Part shown: positions 8,524 to 17,363 of the stretch, one piece after another
How positions within the stretch are numbered: the first letter of the stretch is position 1
Layout of the letters: each line of letters begins with the position of its first letter
Assembly (NCBI RefSeq): GCF_031082405.1
Contig: NZ_JAVHJU010000025.1
Coordinates: 186,001 to 250,000, forward strand
Reading direction: 5' to 3'
Origin: Amycolatopsis sp. A133
GTDB taxonomy: Bacteria > Actinomycetota > Actinomycetes > Mycobacteriales > Pseudonocardiaceae
DNA length: 64,000 bases
Notes under the pieces: model-generated
What the model was told of the DNA's origin: nothing
What the model saw: the letters and a program-made list of their open reading frames with translations, nothing else
The model's database searches: none
Program-made: the position numbers and the translations under genes

Positions 8524-10170
8524 TCAGAGCGGCCGGAGCAGGTCGTCCGCGTCCACGATGTGGTACGCGTAGCCCTGTTCCGCCAGGAACCGCTGCCGGT
8601 GCGCCGCGTACTCCGTGTCGACCGTGTCGCGCGAGACGATCGAGTAGAAGTGCGCCTGCCGCCCGTCGCCCTTCGGACGCAGGAGCCGGCCCAGCCGCTG
8701 GGCCTCCTCCTGCCGCGAGCCGAACGTGCCCGAGATCTGGATCGCCACCGACGCTTCGGGCAGGTCGATCGAGAAGTTCGCGACCTTCGACACCACCAGC
8801 GTCTTGATCTCGCCACGCCGGAACTTGTCGAACAGCTCCTCGCGCTCCTTGTTGCGGGTCGCGCCCTGGATCACCGGGGCGTCGAGCTCGTCGCCGAGCA
8901 TCTCCAGCTGGTCGAGGTAGGCGCCGATGACCAGCGTCGGCTCGCCGGCGTGCTTGGCCACGATCGACTTGATCACCGGGGTCTTCGTCAGCGCCGTCGC
9001 CGCCAGCTTGTACCGCTCGTCGGCCTCGGCCGTGGCGTACTCGAGCCGCTCCGCGTCGGTCAGCGTCACGCGGACCTCGGTGCACTCCGCCGGCGCGATC
9101 CAGCCCTGCGCCTCGATGTCGCGCCACGGGACGTCGTAGCGCTTCGGCCCGATCAGCGAGAAGACGTCGCCTTCGCGGCCGTCTTCGCGCACCAGCGTCG
9201 CGGTCAGGCCGAGGCGCCGCCGCGACTGCAGGTCCGCCGTCATCCGGAACACCGGCGCCGGCAGCAGGTGCACCTCGTCGTAGACGACCAGGCCCCAGTC
9301 CCGCGAGTCGAACAGCTCCAGGTGCCGGTACTCGCCCTTGGTCTTGCGGGTGATCACCTGGTATGTGGCGATGGTGACCGGCCGGATCTCCTTCTTCTCC
9401 CCGGAGTACTCGCCGATCTCCTCCTCGGTCAGCGACGTCCGCGCGATCAGCTCGCGCTTCCACTGCCGCCCGGCGACCGTGTTCGTCACCAGGATCAGCG
9501 TCGTCGCCTGGGCGCGGGCCATCGCCGCCGCGCCGACCAGCGTCTTCCCGGCGCCACACGGCAGCACGACGACGCCGGAGCCGCCCGCCCAGAACGCCTC
9601 CGCGGCCATCCGCTGGTAGTCGCGCAGGTGCCAGTTCTGCTCGTCGAGGGCGATGGGGTGCGCTTCGCCGTCGACGTACCCGGCGAGGTCCTCGGCCGGC
9701 CAGCCGACCTTCAGCAGCGCCTGCTTCAGCCGCCCGCGCTCGGACGGGTGGACGAGGACGGTGTCCTCGTCGATCCGGGCCCCCAGCATCGGGCTGATCT
9801 TCTTGTTCCGGCTGACCTCGGTCAGCACCGCGCGGTCGGTGGTCGACATGACGAGCCCGTGCGCCGGGTGGTTGGCGATCTGCAGCCGCCCGAACCGGCC
9901 CATGACGTCGACGACGTCGATCAGCAGCGGCTGCGGCACCGGGAAGCGCGAGTACGTCGTCAGCGCGTCGACGACCTGCTCGGCGTCGTGGCCCGCGGCG
10001 CGCGCGTTCCACAAGGCCAGGGGCGTGATCCGATAGGTGTGCACGTGCTCCGGCGCCCGTTCGAGCTCGGCGAACGGCGCGATCGCGACGCGCGCGTCGC
10101 CGGCCTGGGGGTGGTCGACCTCCAGGAGCACGGTCTTGTCGGACTGGACGATCAGCGGGCCATCAGTCAC
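8524..10170 (-). CDS. XPB/Ssl2-type DNA repair helicase
   Basis: ATP-dependent 3'-5' superfamily 2 helicase of the bacterial XPB family (M. tuberculosis Rv0861c, ercc3-like). At 548 residues it has the usual length. An N-terminal XPB-specific region (about 1-190) precedes motif I LPCGAGKT, motif II YDEVHLLPA, motif III GLTATLVREDGREG and motif VI QEEAQRLGRLLRPKG. Start is GTG at 10168-10170; a longer open frame to 10488 is antisense to the next gene and is rejected. A TATAAC -10 element eight bases upstream suggests a leaderless mRNA. In M. tuberculosis this gene adjoins the helicase-associated gene Rv0862c; here that homologue is 25 kb away at 35322. Confidence 0.95.
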   Translation of the reverse strand: MTDGPLIVQSDKTVLLEVDHPQAGDARVAIAPFAELERAPEHVHTYRITPLALWNARAAGHDAEQVVDALTTYSRFPVPQPLLIDVVDVMGRFGRLQIANHPAHGLVMSTTDRAVLTEVSRNKKISPMLGARIDEDTVLVHPSERGRLKQALLKVGWPAEDLAGYVDGEAHPIALDEQNWHLRDYQRMAAEAFWAGGSGVVVLPCGAGKTLVGAAAMARAQATTLILVTNTVAGRQWKRELIARTSLTEEEIGEYSGEKKEIRPVTIATYQVITRKTKGEYRHLELFDSRDWGLVVYDEVHLLPAPVFRMTADLQSRRRLGLTATLVREDGREGDVFSLIGPKRYDVPWRDIEAQGWIAPAECTEVRVTLTDAERLEYATAEADERYKLAATALTKTPVIKSIVAKHAGEPTLVIGAYLDQLEMLGDELDAPVIQGATRNKEREELFDKFRRGEIKTLVVSKVANFSIDLPEASVAIQISGTFGSRQEEAQRLGRLLRPKGDGRQAHFYSIVSRDTVDTEYAAHRQRFLAEQGYAYHIVDADDLLRPL

Positions 10171-10177
10171 AACTACT

Positions 10178-10183
10178 GTTATA
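10178..10183 (-). promoter_or_regulatory. -10 element of the helicase gene, leaderless arrangement
   Basis: TATAAC on the minus strand, seven bases from the GTG start codon. No ribosome-binding site separates it from the start, so transcription probably begins at or next to the GTG. No clear -35 is seen. Confidence 0.55.
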
Positions 10184-10258
10184 CGTGCCTCGCTCCGGCC
10201 CGCTCCCGTCGCGGTCCGCCGGTGGGACGAGGTGCCGAGGGGATCACTGGAGGGCACG

Positions 10259-10918
10259 TTGACCACACCGCCGTTCGACGACAACCCGTTCCGGTCGCCG
10301 GACCACGCGCCGCCGCCCGCGCCGATGCTCCCGGTACCGGGGCAACAACCGATGCCGGGGCAACAGCCGATGCCGCCGGTGCCGGGGCAGCAGCAGATCC
10401 CGCACTGGTTCACCACGAAGGTGCGGATCACGCTGGTCGCGTGCGTCGTCGCCGCGCTGGGCCTGGGCTCGCTGGGGGCGATGGGCATCTACTGGCTCGA
10501 CCGCAGCGGCCCGCCGTCGGAGGGCGACTGCCTGTTCCTGACGCACGAGGGCACCGGCAAGCTCGCCTACCACCGCGTCGGCTGTGGCGAGAACAACGCG
10601 ACGTACAAGGTCGAGGACTCCTATCGCACAGGCTCGGCCTGCTCATCCAGCGGCTACGTGCGCTTCCAGACCACGAGCGGCTCCGGCCGGACGCTCTGCC
10701 TCGCCCTGAACGTCCGCACCGGCGACTGCCTCCGCGACGTCGAAGACGACGCCACGGTCGCCAAGGTGAGCTGCGCCGACCCGGCGGCGACGGAACGTGT
10801 CGAGGTCCTTTCCAGTTCACGTGGCGGCAAGGACTGTGAAGACGCCGACGATGTGCTGGTCTACCACGGTCCGCCCTTCCGCGTGGTGTGCCTGATGCCG
10901 CCGGGCGAGAACATCTAG
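10259..10918 (+). CDS. membrane-anchored protein with Pro/Gln-rich N-terminus
   Basis: A 219-residue protein. Residues 1-50 are rich in Pro and Gln with short repeats (GQQPMPGQQPMPPVPGQQ). A single membrane helix follows at about 58-82 (ITLVACVVAALGLGSLGAMG), then an extracytoplasmic domain with eight or nine cysteines, including GDCLFL, RVGCGENNATYKV, GDCLRDV and KVSCADP. This resembles small LppU-like or septum-type actinobacterial domains that ride on secreted or membrane proteins. Start is TTG at 10259-10261 because GGAGG sits five bases upstream; an in-frame GTG at 10232 is an alternative. Its last bases overlap the convergent monooxygenase gene by four. Confidence 0.75.
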   Translation: MTTPPFDDNPFRSPDHAPPPAPMLPVPGQQPMPGQQPMPPVPGQQQIPHWFTTKVRITLVACVVAALGLGSLGAMGIYWLDRSGPPSEGDCLFLTHEGTGKLAYHRVGCGENNATYKVEDSYRTGSACSSSGYVRFQTTSGSGRTLCLALNVRTGDCLRDVEDDATVAKVSCADPAATERVEVLSSSRGGKDCEDADDVLVYHGPPFRVVCLMPPGENI

Positions 10919-12300
10919 CCGAACCAGCGCCCCAGTTCGGCGGGGTCGACGGCGTACCCGTCCGGCCGGATCAGCAGCAGCGTGCCGCGGTACCCGGCCT
11001 CGCCGGTCGCCGCGCGCACGTGGTCGACCTGGCCGGTGAACCCCGGCGGCACCGGGTGGTCGCCGAGGTCGAGGAGCAGCCCGCGGCCGCCGTGCAGCAA
11101 CGCCGAGAGCCGCGTCGGCCCGGACGCCGTCGTCAGGTCGAGGTCCGGGACCCGCTGCGCGCCGGGGTAGCTCAGGCCGAGGCCGGACAGCAGCCCGCTG
11201 AAGTACCGGTTGGCGTCCGGCAGCCGCATGAGGTCGACGACGATCTCGCGCAGCGCCTCGACGTTTTCGCTGCGCTCCGGCGTCGTGAACACGCGCTGCG
11301 CCGCCGTGTGCCGCAGGACGCGCTCGGCGGCCGGGTGGCGTTCGGCCTGGTAGGTGTCCAGTAGCCCGGCCGGGGCCGTGCCGCGGACCGTCGCGGCCAG
11401 CTTCCAGCCGAGGTTCATCGCGTCCTGGACGCCCAGGTTGAGCCCCTGCCCGCCGAGCGGCGGGTGGATGTGCGCGGCGTCGCCGGCGAACAGGACCCGG
11501 CCGTGCCGGTACTGCTCCAGCTGCCGTGTTGCGTCGTTGAACCGCGAAGCGCCGTACACCTCGCCCAGCCGCGTCTCGGCGCCGTACAGCGCCGTCAGCG
11601 CTTCGGTGACTTCGGTGTCCGACACGGGCGCGTCGCGGCCCGGCTGGTGCCTCGTGGAGCCGAACACGAACCGGTGGCCGCCGTCGCCGAGCGGCGTCAG
11701 CATCGACCAGTGGCCCTCGACCTGGCGGGTGACCTGGCTGAAGTGCGCGGCGCGGGCCGGGACCAGCTCGGACGCGGCGGCGAGCCGGATGTGCGCGAGC
11801 GTGGCCACGTAAGTCTCGGTGCGGCCGGGGAACGGCACCCCGAGCAGCCGCCGGACCGCGCTGTGCGCGCCGTCGCAGGCCACCAGCCAGCGTGCTCGGC
11901 GGCCGTCGACCGTGACGCCGTCCGCGTCGGCCTCGACCGCCGTGACCTCGTGGCCGCGCTCGATGACCGCGCCGTGCGCCAGCGCATGCGCGGCCAGCAT
12001 CGCCTCGACGTCGTCCTGGGTCCGGTTGAGCACGCGCGGGTGCCGGGTCTGCCAGACGCTGTGGTCCAGCGCCACCGGGAGCCCGGCGAAGTGCCCGTTC
12101 GGGCCGTCGGCCTGCGGATCCGCCGGGTTCAGGCCGCGCATCTCCAGGAGTTCGGCCGTGCGGGGCTGGAGCCCGACGGGGCGGGGGAGGCCCGGCCCGG
12201 TCCGGTGTTCGAGAACGGTCACGGACACCCCGGCCATGGCGAGTTCCGCGGCGAGCAGCAGGCCCGTCGGGCCGGCTCCGGCGATCAGGACGTCGGTCAT
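10915..12300 (-). CDS. class A FAD-dependent aromatic monooxygenase (rifampicin-monooxygenase-like)
   Basis: Single-component flavin hydroxylase using FAD and NAD(P)H to hydroxylate an aromatic or polyketide substrate. About 461 residues. The Rossmann motif is DVLIAGAGPTGLLLAAELA, DG motif LVACDGAHSAVRR and GD motif GRVLFAGDAAHIHPPLGGQG, followed by LGVQDAMNLGWKLAA. A C-terminal thioredoxin-like domain ends RPDGYAVDPAELGRWF. The pattern matches rifampicin monooxygenases and PgaE/MtmOIV-type enzymes, but sequence alone cannot name the substrate. ATG at 12298-12300 has GAGGAG six bases upstream; the GTG just before it is also possible. The next gene upstream, a binding lipoprotein, is in the same orientation. 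Confidence 0.88.
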   Translation of the reverse strand: MTDVLIAGAGPTGLLLAAELAMAGVSVTVLEHRTGPGLPRPVGLQPRTAELLEMRGLNPADPQADGPNGHFAGLPVALDHSVWQTRHPRVLNRTQDDVEAMLAAHALAHGAVIERGHEVTAVEADADGVTVDGRRARWLVACDGAHSAVRRLLGVPFPGRTETYVATLAHIRLAAASELVPARAAHFSQVTRQVEGHWSMLTPLGDGGHRFVFGSTRHQPGRDAPVSDTEVTEALTALYGAETRLGEVYGASRFNDATRQLEQYRHGRVLFAGDAAHIHPPLGGQGLNLGVQDAMNLGWKLAATVRGTAPAGLLDTYQAERHPAAERVLRHTAAQRVFTTPERSENVEALREIVVDLMRLPDANRYFSGLLSGLGLSYPGAQRVPDLDLTTASGPTRLSALLHGGRGLLLDLGDHPVPPGFTGQVDHVRAATGEAGYRGTLLLIRPDGYAVDPAELGRWFG

Positions 12301-12312
12301 CACGCACTCCTC

Positions 12313-12337
12313 AAGTAGACTGAGTGCAAAAGTAGAC
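12313..12337 (-). promoter_or_regulatory. direct repeat upstream of the monooxygenase gene
   Basis: AAGTAGAC occurs twice (12313-12320 and 12330-12337) with a 17-base period, followed by a partial third copy (GTAGAT at about 12343). This is in the 58-bp space before the monooxygenase start and is a candidate operator. No dedicated regulator gene is adjacent. Confidence 0.35.
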
Positions 12338-12358
12338 CAGGTGTAGATTTATGGCCAG

Positions 12359-13324
12359 CTAATAACCGGTCCGGTCGGGCAGCAGGCTCTGGACGTCGAG
12401 GCGGTTCGCCAGCTGTCCCGAGTTGTGCATCAGGTCGGCGACGCGCTGCAGCCGGATGCCGTTGAGCGACGCCGGGTACGAGCCGAGGGAGATCAGCGCG
12501 GCCGTGGTCGCGTCGATGTCGGAGAACTTCGGCAGCGCCTCGCGCACGATCGCCGGGTCCGTCGCGCTCTGCTGGGCCGCGCCCAGTGCGGTGCGGAACG
12601 CCGCGAGCGTCCGGGGGTTGGCCTGCGCGAACGGCTTGGCCGCCGCGTAGCCGGACAGCGGGAAGCCGAGGGTCGAGCCGCGGGCGCCGTCGGCCAGGAT
12701 GTGCGCGCCGAGGTCCTTTTCGGCGCGGGTGATGTACGGCTCGATCATGAGCGCGGCGTCGGCGTCGCCCGCCTGCAAGGCCTGCGGCATCCGGTCGAAC
12801 GGCACCGACTGGAACTTGATCTTGGTCCCGTCGACGCCCGCGGTGACCAGCACCGAACGCGCGACGAGCGCGCCGACGTCGTCGAGCATGTTCACCGCGA
12901 TCTCGGGCGACCGCTTCGCCGTCGGCACGGTGTAGTCCGAGTCGGGCAGGGTGACCAGGGCCATCGTGTTGGGGCCGGAGGTGTACGCCTCGCCCTGCAG
13001 CTGCAACGCCGTCCCGCCGGCCGCGGCGCGGAACATCGCGATGTCGGAGGCGAAGGTGACGTCGAGGTCACCCGCAGTCAGCTTCGCGAGCCCGTCGTCC
13101 GCGCCGAGCTCGACGAGCTGCACGTTCAGGCCCGCGGAACCGAACTTCCCGGCCGCGACGGCGATCCGCAGCGGGGCCGTGTCGATGGCGTTGCCCACAC
13201 CGACGCGCAGGGTGGTCCGCTCCAGCGGTGGCGGGGCCGCGGGGATGCCGGAAGAGAACACGTTGCATCCCGCGGTCGCCAGGAGCGCCGCTACCAGCGG
13301 AATCATCCGTCCGCGTCTGATCAT
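12359..13324 (-). CDS. NitT/TauT-family ABC substrate-binding lipoprotein, orphan
   Basis: Extracytoplasmic solute-binding protein of the SsuA/ThiY/NMT1 type, 321 residues. A signal peptide ends in a lipobox-like TAGC (Cys20). The mature start LRVGVGNAIDTAPLRIAVAAGKF and later AGDLDVTFAS are typical. The C-terminal third (SGYAAAKPFAQANPRTLAAF, GIRLQRVADLM) is clearly related to the binding protein encoded at 25646, marking the two as paralogues. No permease or ATPase gene adjoins this copy, so it may use another transporter, perhaps the 23-26 kb one. ATG at 13322-13324 has GAAGG nearby. It diverges from a kinase gene, with a long inverted repeat between them. Confidence 0.87.
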   Translation of the reverse strand: MIRRGRMIPLVAALLATAGCNVFSSGIPAAPPPLERTTLRVGVGNAIDTAPLRIAVAAGKFGSAGLNVQLVELGADDGLAKLTAGDLDVTFASDIAMFRAAAGGTALQLQGEAYTSGPNTMALVTLPDSDYTVPTAKRSPEIAVNMLDDVGALVARSVLVTAGVDGTKIKFQSVPFDRMPQALQAGDADAALMIEPYITRAEKDLGAHILADGARGSTLGFPLSGYAAAKPFAQANPRTLAAFRTALGAAQQSATDPAIVREALPKFSDIDATTAALISLGSYPASLNGIRLQRVADLMHNSGQLANRLDVQSLLPDRTGY

Positions 13325-13362
13325 GAACCTTCACCTACCGCGAGAATCTGGTTCTCGTGCTG

Positions 13363-13390
13363 GATCGTATGGTCCGCGCCCCATACGATC
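13363..13390. promoter_or_regulatory. 10-bp inverted repeat, operator candidate
   Basis: GATCGTATGG and CCATACGATC form a perfect 10-base inverted repeat with an 8-base spacer. It lies in the divergent space between the orphan binding-protein gene and the CvnA-like gene, 38 bases from the former start. A related half-site CCGTATCGT follows at about 13401. The size is like a TetR or GntR operator, but the cognate protein is unknown. Confidence 0.5.
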
Positions 13391-13510
13391 GCGGGCAGGG
13401 CCGTATCGTGCCGGCGCGGCTTTCGGATCTTCATGGGGCGGGCTACCGTTCAGTAGGTTCGAGTGTCGTTCGATCCGCGGGTTCCCGCCCGCGGCGGAAA
13501 AGGAAACCAG

Positions 13511-16258
13511 GTGACCCGTCGCGACAAGCGTCCCCGCAAGGGCGGTGACGCGGCGGATCCGCGTCCGGCGGGCGGCCGCTGGCGGCTGCGGAACTGGCGT
13601 CTCGGCACGAAGCTCTTCGCTGTCCTCCTGATCCCGGCGCTGGCCGTCATCGCGCTCGTCGGCCTGCGGATCAGCTCCGACCTGCGTGATGCCCAGCAGC
13701 TGGCCGAATTCGCCACGCGCGGCCGGGTCGACAGCACCGTCGCCGAAGCGTTGCACGAGCTGCAGCGCGAGCGCGACCTCAGTGTCCGGTTCGTCGCCCA
13801 GAACCGGCAGGGTGACACCGCCGACCTCACCGCCCAGCGCAACCGCGTCGACCAGGCCATCGGCACGTTCGAGCGGACTCTCGCCGACAGCAAGCCGAGG
13901 CTGGACGCCAAGGCCGAGGACAGCCTGCAGCAGACCGACGACCGGCTGCGCGTGCTCAGTGGCCTGCGGTTTTCGGCGGAGCACTCGGCGTTCCCCGCTG
14001 ACGCCGTGCTGCGCTCCTACAGCGAGCTGATCTCCGGCCTGCTCGACATCAGCGACTCCGCCGCCGCCGACGTCGCCGATCCGGAGCTCGCGCGGATGCG
14101 GCTGGCGGGCAACGCGCTCGCCCGGATCAAGGACCAGATGTCGGTCAAGCGGGCGGTGATGGCCGAGGCGCTCGCGTCCGGCACGCTCAACCGCGACCGC
14201 ACGCGCGCCCTGCTCGGCGCGGAAGCCGAACTGGCCGCCGCGCGCAGCGACTACCGCACCTTCGCCACCCCCGACCAGCAGCGGATGTTCGACGACACGG
14301 TGATCGGCCTGGTCGTCGACATCGGCAACGACATGGTCGAATCCGCGCTCACCCGCACCGAAAACGGCCAGAACCTCTCGGGCCTCGACCCGAACCAGTG
14401 GGACGCCTCGGCGACCCACACCGTGAACCTCGCCCACCAGGTGCAGCAGGCGCTGCTGGTCCAGTTGCAGGAACGCACGGACGCGCTGGCGGCGCAGGCG
14501 CGCACGGCGGCGCTCTGGGACGGCGGCGTGGTGCTCGGCGTCCTGCTCGTTGCCGGCGTGCTGTCGGTGGTCATCGCGCGATCCCTGTTGCGCCCCTTGC
14601 GGATCCTGCGCCGGACGGCCCTGGAGGTGGCCGAGCACCGGCTGCCCGCGGCGGTGCAGAACCTGCTCACCGATCCCGAGCCCGCCCCGGAGAACCTGCG
14701 GAAACGGCTCGCCGTCGCGCCCGTGCCGGTGTTCACCCGCGAAGAGCTCGGCCAGGTGGCGCGGGCGTTCGACGCGGTGCACGGCGAGGCCGTCCGGCTC
14801 GCCGGCGAACAGGCGATGCTGCGGGAGAACGTCAACGCGATGTTCGTCAACCTCTCGCAGCGCAGCCAGGACCTCGTCGAACGGCAGCTGACGGTGCTCG
14901 ACCGGATGGAGGCCGACGAGCAGGACCCGGACACCCTCGCGGGGCTGTTCGAGCTCGACCACCTCGCGACGCGGATGCGGCGCAACAGCGAAAACCTGCT
15001 GGTGCTCTCCGGCCAGGACTCGGCGCGGGAGGACGCCGGCCCCGTGTCGGCCGACGAAATCATCGGCGCCGCCCTCTCCGAGGTCGAGCACTACCAGCGG
15101 ATCGAGCTCGGTCCGGCCCCGCAGGTCGCGGTCCGCGGCGAAGCCGTCAACGACCTCGTGCACGTCGTCTCGGAACTGCTGGAGAACGCGACGCGCTACT
15201 CCGGCGACGAGGTGGTCACGGTGGCGAGCGCCGAAACCCACGACGGCGACTGGCAGATCGAGATCATCGACCACGGCGCCGGCATGCCGCAGGCGGAGAT
15301 CGACCGCACCAACGTCCGGCTGGCGCACCCCCCGGACGTCGACGTCGAGGTGTCGCGCCGGATGGGCCTGTTCGTCGTCGCGACGCTGGCGAAGCGGCAC
15401 CACATCGACGTCAGCCTGAGCGCGGGCGCGGATTCCGGGCTCGTCGCGACCGTGCTGGTGCCCGCGGCCCTCATCGTCGAGCTGCCGCCGATGCCGGCGC
15501 CGCCCCCGCCCGCCGAGCCGTCCGCGGCACCCGAGCCGGAACTGCTGGCGCCGCTCGCCCCGCTCACGCCGCCGGAGCCCGAACCCGAACCGGAGCCGGA
15601 GGAGCTGTCGCCGCCGTCGATCGAGGCGGGTCCGCCGCGCCGGGCCCCGGTGGTGGCCCGCGACCACGCGCCGGAGTGGCCGACCGCGGACGACGACGCC
15701 CACCTGGACCTCGACGCCCCGACCGAGCGGATGCCCGCCTACCGCGACGTCCTCTCCCGCTGGTTCGACGCCTCCGCCGCCCCCGACGTGTCCCGGCGGC
15801 CGGCGGAACCCCGGCCGGTCGCCGAAGAGGAGCCGCGCCCGGCCGCTCCGCAGCCGCGGCACGCGCTCACCGCCCCGCCACCCGCCCGCGCCGAGAGCGC
15901 ACTTTCACGTGAAAGTGCCGCTCCTGGGCCCGCACTTTCACGTGAAAGTGCGGGCTTGCCCGAGGCGAAGCCGGACGACGAAGACACCGAGCCGCGGCTG
16001 ACACCCGTGGCGCCGCCGGCGGCGATCGAGCCTGCGTACGCCTGGCCCACCCCCGCCGAGCTGGAACAGGAGGACGGCGCGGAGGACACCTGGCCGTTCC
16101 TGCAGCCGGTGGATTCGGCGGCCAGCCCGGGAGCGGTGCCGGAACAGCGGCCGATACTCTCTCTTTCCCCGGAAGCGGTACGCGAGCGGATGACGAGCCT
16201 TCAAGGCGGCTTCCGGCGAGGGCGGCACGCGAGGGGAGACGACACCCGGAACCAGTGA
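13511..16258 (+). CDS. orphan CvnA-like sensor histidine-kinase-type protein
   Basis: Membrane sensor of the nitrate/nitrite-sensor plus HAMP plus HATPase_c type that forms the CvnA component of actinobacterial conservons. About 915 residues. Membrane helices at about 33-52 and 338-360 flank a helical extracytoplasmic sensor; HAMP and a coiled segment follow, then FELDHLATRMRRNSENLLVL (possible H-box), N-box VSELLENATRYS and DHGAGM. The last 260 residues are Pro/Glu-rich and disordered. Two large palindromes are read through in frame near residue 800. GTG at 13511 is chosen for AAGGA upstream; the frame opens at 13463. No cvnBCD genes follow, only cutC. Confidence 0.88.
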   Translation: MTRRDKRPRKGGDAADPRPAGGRWRLRNWRLGTKLFAVLLIPALAVIALVGLRISSDLRDAQQLAEFATRGRVDSTVAEALHELQRERDLSVRFVAQNRQGDTADLTAQRNRVDQAIGTFERTLADSKPRLDAKAEDSLQQTDDRLRVLSGLRFSAEHSAFPADAVLRSYSELISGLLDISDSAAADVADPELARMRLAGNALARIKDQMSVKRAVMAEALASGTLNRDRTRALLGAEAELAAARSDYRTFATPDQQRMFDDTVIGLVVDIGNDMVESALTRTENGQNLSGLDPNQWDASATHTVNLAHQVQQALLVQLQERTDALAAQARTAALWDGGVVLGVLLVAGVLSVVIARSLLRPLRILRRTALEVAEHRLPAAVQNLLTDPEPAPENLRKRLAVAPVPVFTREELGQVARAFDAVHGEAVRLAGEQAMLRENVNAMFVNLSQRSQDLVERQLTVLDRMEADEQDPDTLAGLFELDHLATRMRRNSENLLVLSGQDSAREDAGPVSADEIIGAALSEVEHYQRIELGPAPQVAVRGEAVNDLVHVVSELLENATRYSGDEVVTVASAETHDGDWQIEIIDHGAGMPQAEIDRTNVRLAHPPDVDVEVSRRMGLFVVATLAKRHHIDVSLSAGADSGLVATVLVPAALIVELPPMPAPPPPAEPSAAPEPELLAPLAPLTPPEPEPEPEPEELSPPSIEAGPPRRAPVVARDHAPEWPTADDDAHLDLDAPTERMPAYRDVLSRWFDASAAPDVSRRPAEPRPVAEEEPRPAAPQPRHALTAPPPARAESALSRESAAPGPALSRESAGLPEAKPDDEDTEPRLTPVAPPAAIEPAYAWPTPAELEQEDGAEDTWPFLQPVDSAASPGAVPEQRPILSLSPEAVRERMTSLQGGFRRGRHARGDDTRNQ
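15899..15955. repeat. two perfect palindromes with an ACTTTCACGTGAAAGT core, inside a coding region
   Basis: A 20-base palindrome at 15899-15918 and a 28-base palindrome at 15928-15955 share the core ACTTTCACGTGAAAGT. Both are translated in the kinase frame as ALSRESA, within the disordered tail. Confidence 0.9.
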
Positions 16259-16269
16259 ACGGATGAGGC

Positions 16270-16947
16270 ATGAGCTCGAAGACGCCCCTGCTGGAAGTGA
16301 TCGCGCTGGACGCGGCGGATGCCGAAGGCGCGCAGGCAGGCGGAGCGGACCGCCTCGAACTGGTTGCGGACATGGCGCAGGACGGCCTGACGCCCTCGCT
16401 CGAAACGCTGCGTGACGTTCTTTCGGCCACCGACCTCCCCGTGCGGGTCATGCTGCGGGACAACGGTTCTTTCGCCATCGGCGACCTCGAAGGGCTGCGC
16501 GCGGACACCGCCCGGCTGATCGACGCGGGCGCGCGGGAGTTCGTCTTCGGCTTCCTGACCGTCGACAGCGAGATCGACCTGGACGCCTGCGAGGCGCTGA
16601 TCAAGGAGGTCGACGGGCTGCCCTGGACGTTCCACCGCGCCATCGACCGCACTCGCGATCCGGTGCGCGCCTACGACCAGCTGGCTTCGCTCGGGTGCGA
16701 CACCGTGCTCGCCGCCGGCCACCCGAACGGCGTGGCCAGCGGCCTTTCGGTGCTGCAGCGGCTCGCGCAGCGCGAGAGCGGGCCGGATCTGCTCGTGGGT
16801 GGCGGCCTGCGCGCCCAGCAGGTCCACCTCCTGCGCGCGGGCGGGGTGCGCGGGTTCCACGTCGGGAGTGCCGTGCGGCCCGGCGGCTGGCTGGCTCCGG
16901 TGGACGCCGCAACCGTGCGCACCTGGGTCGACCTCGTCAAATCCTGA
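16270..16947 (+). CDS. cutC: CutC family protein
   Basis: TIM-barrel CutC protein, 225 residues. The opening LLEVIALDAADAEGAQAGGADRLEL (shown in part: ALDAADAEGAQAGGADRLEL), FVFGFLTVDSEIDL, TFHRAIDRT and a C-terminal VGGGLRAQQV/RGFHVGSAVR are diagnostic. CutC has been called a copper-homeostasis protein, although the direct biochemical role is debated. It starts 11 bases after the kinase gene with the same orientation, so it may be co-transcribed with it. A hairpin terminator follows. Confidence 0.92.
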   Translation: MSSKTPLLEVIALDAADAEGAQAGGADRLELVADMAQDGLTPSLETLRDVLSATDLPVRVMLRDNGSFAIGDLEGLRADTARLIDAGAREFVFGFLTVDSEIDLDACEALIKEVDGLPWTFHRAIDRTRDPVRAYDQLASLGCDTVLAAGHPNGVASGLSVLQRLAQRESGPDLLVGGGLRAQQVHLLRAGGVRGFHVGSAVRPGGWLAPVDAATVRTWVDLVKS

Positions 16948-16970
16948 TCGACTCCCGGGTCGTGCGGAGG

Positions 16971-17003
16971 ATCGGCGGAATAGAACGATTTCCGCCGATG
17001 TTT
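16971..17003 (+). terminator. terminator after cutC
   Basis: Perfect 10-base inverted repeat (ATCGGCGGAA / TTCCGCCGAT) with a 9-base loop, followed by GTTT, 24 bases past the cutC stop. Confidence 0.75.
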
Positions 17004-17363
17004 CGCGCGCCGCCCGCAATCGCGATCTCGCGCGATGAAATTGCATAGGCCCGTGCAGGACCACGGCCTGAGGTGCGCGTGCGGCTGCACAGGCAGTCCC
17101 AGGTTTGACCTGGTTGGTGGCTGATTTCCGGGCGATCCACTGGCTACGGTTGTTCCGCATTTCGCGATACGGGCGATCTTCAAGGAATCGATCTGCAGTG
17201 CGGGAGGCGGCGCCGTGTGCGCGCGTATTCAGTTCGAGAACTCGTTGCGTGGACAGCAGGAACTCAGGTTGTCGACCATCAGGTGGATTTCCGCCGCCTG
17301 GAGCCGGCTGATTCCTCGCGGATCTCGCCCGGGTGCGTCCGCGGCAAGCAGGAGGGCCGAATC
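17004..17363. other. 360-bp intergenic region, no gene supported
   Basis: Follows the cutC terminator. Composition is somewhat less GC-rich than the flanking genes. An open frame from 17217 runs into the small ORF at 17364, but its first 49 codons lack a ribosome-binding site or family resemblance. A promoter for the small ORF is expected here; no convincing -35/-10 pair was found. Confidence 0.6.

Noticed and set aside
13331..15862. Long open frame antisense to the CvnA-like gene (843 codons)
   Set aside because: Low-complexity Arg/Gly product; the plus-strand gene has clear domains.
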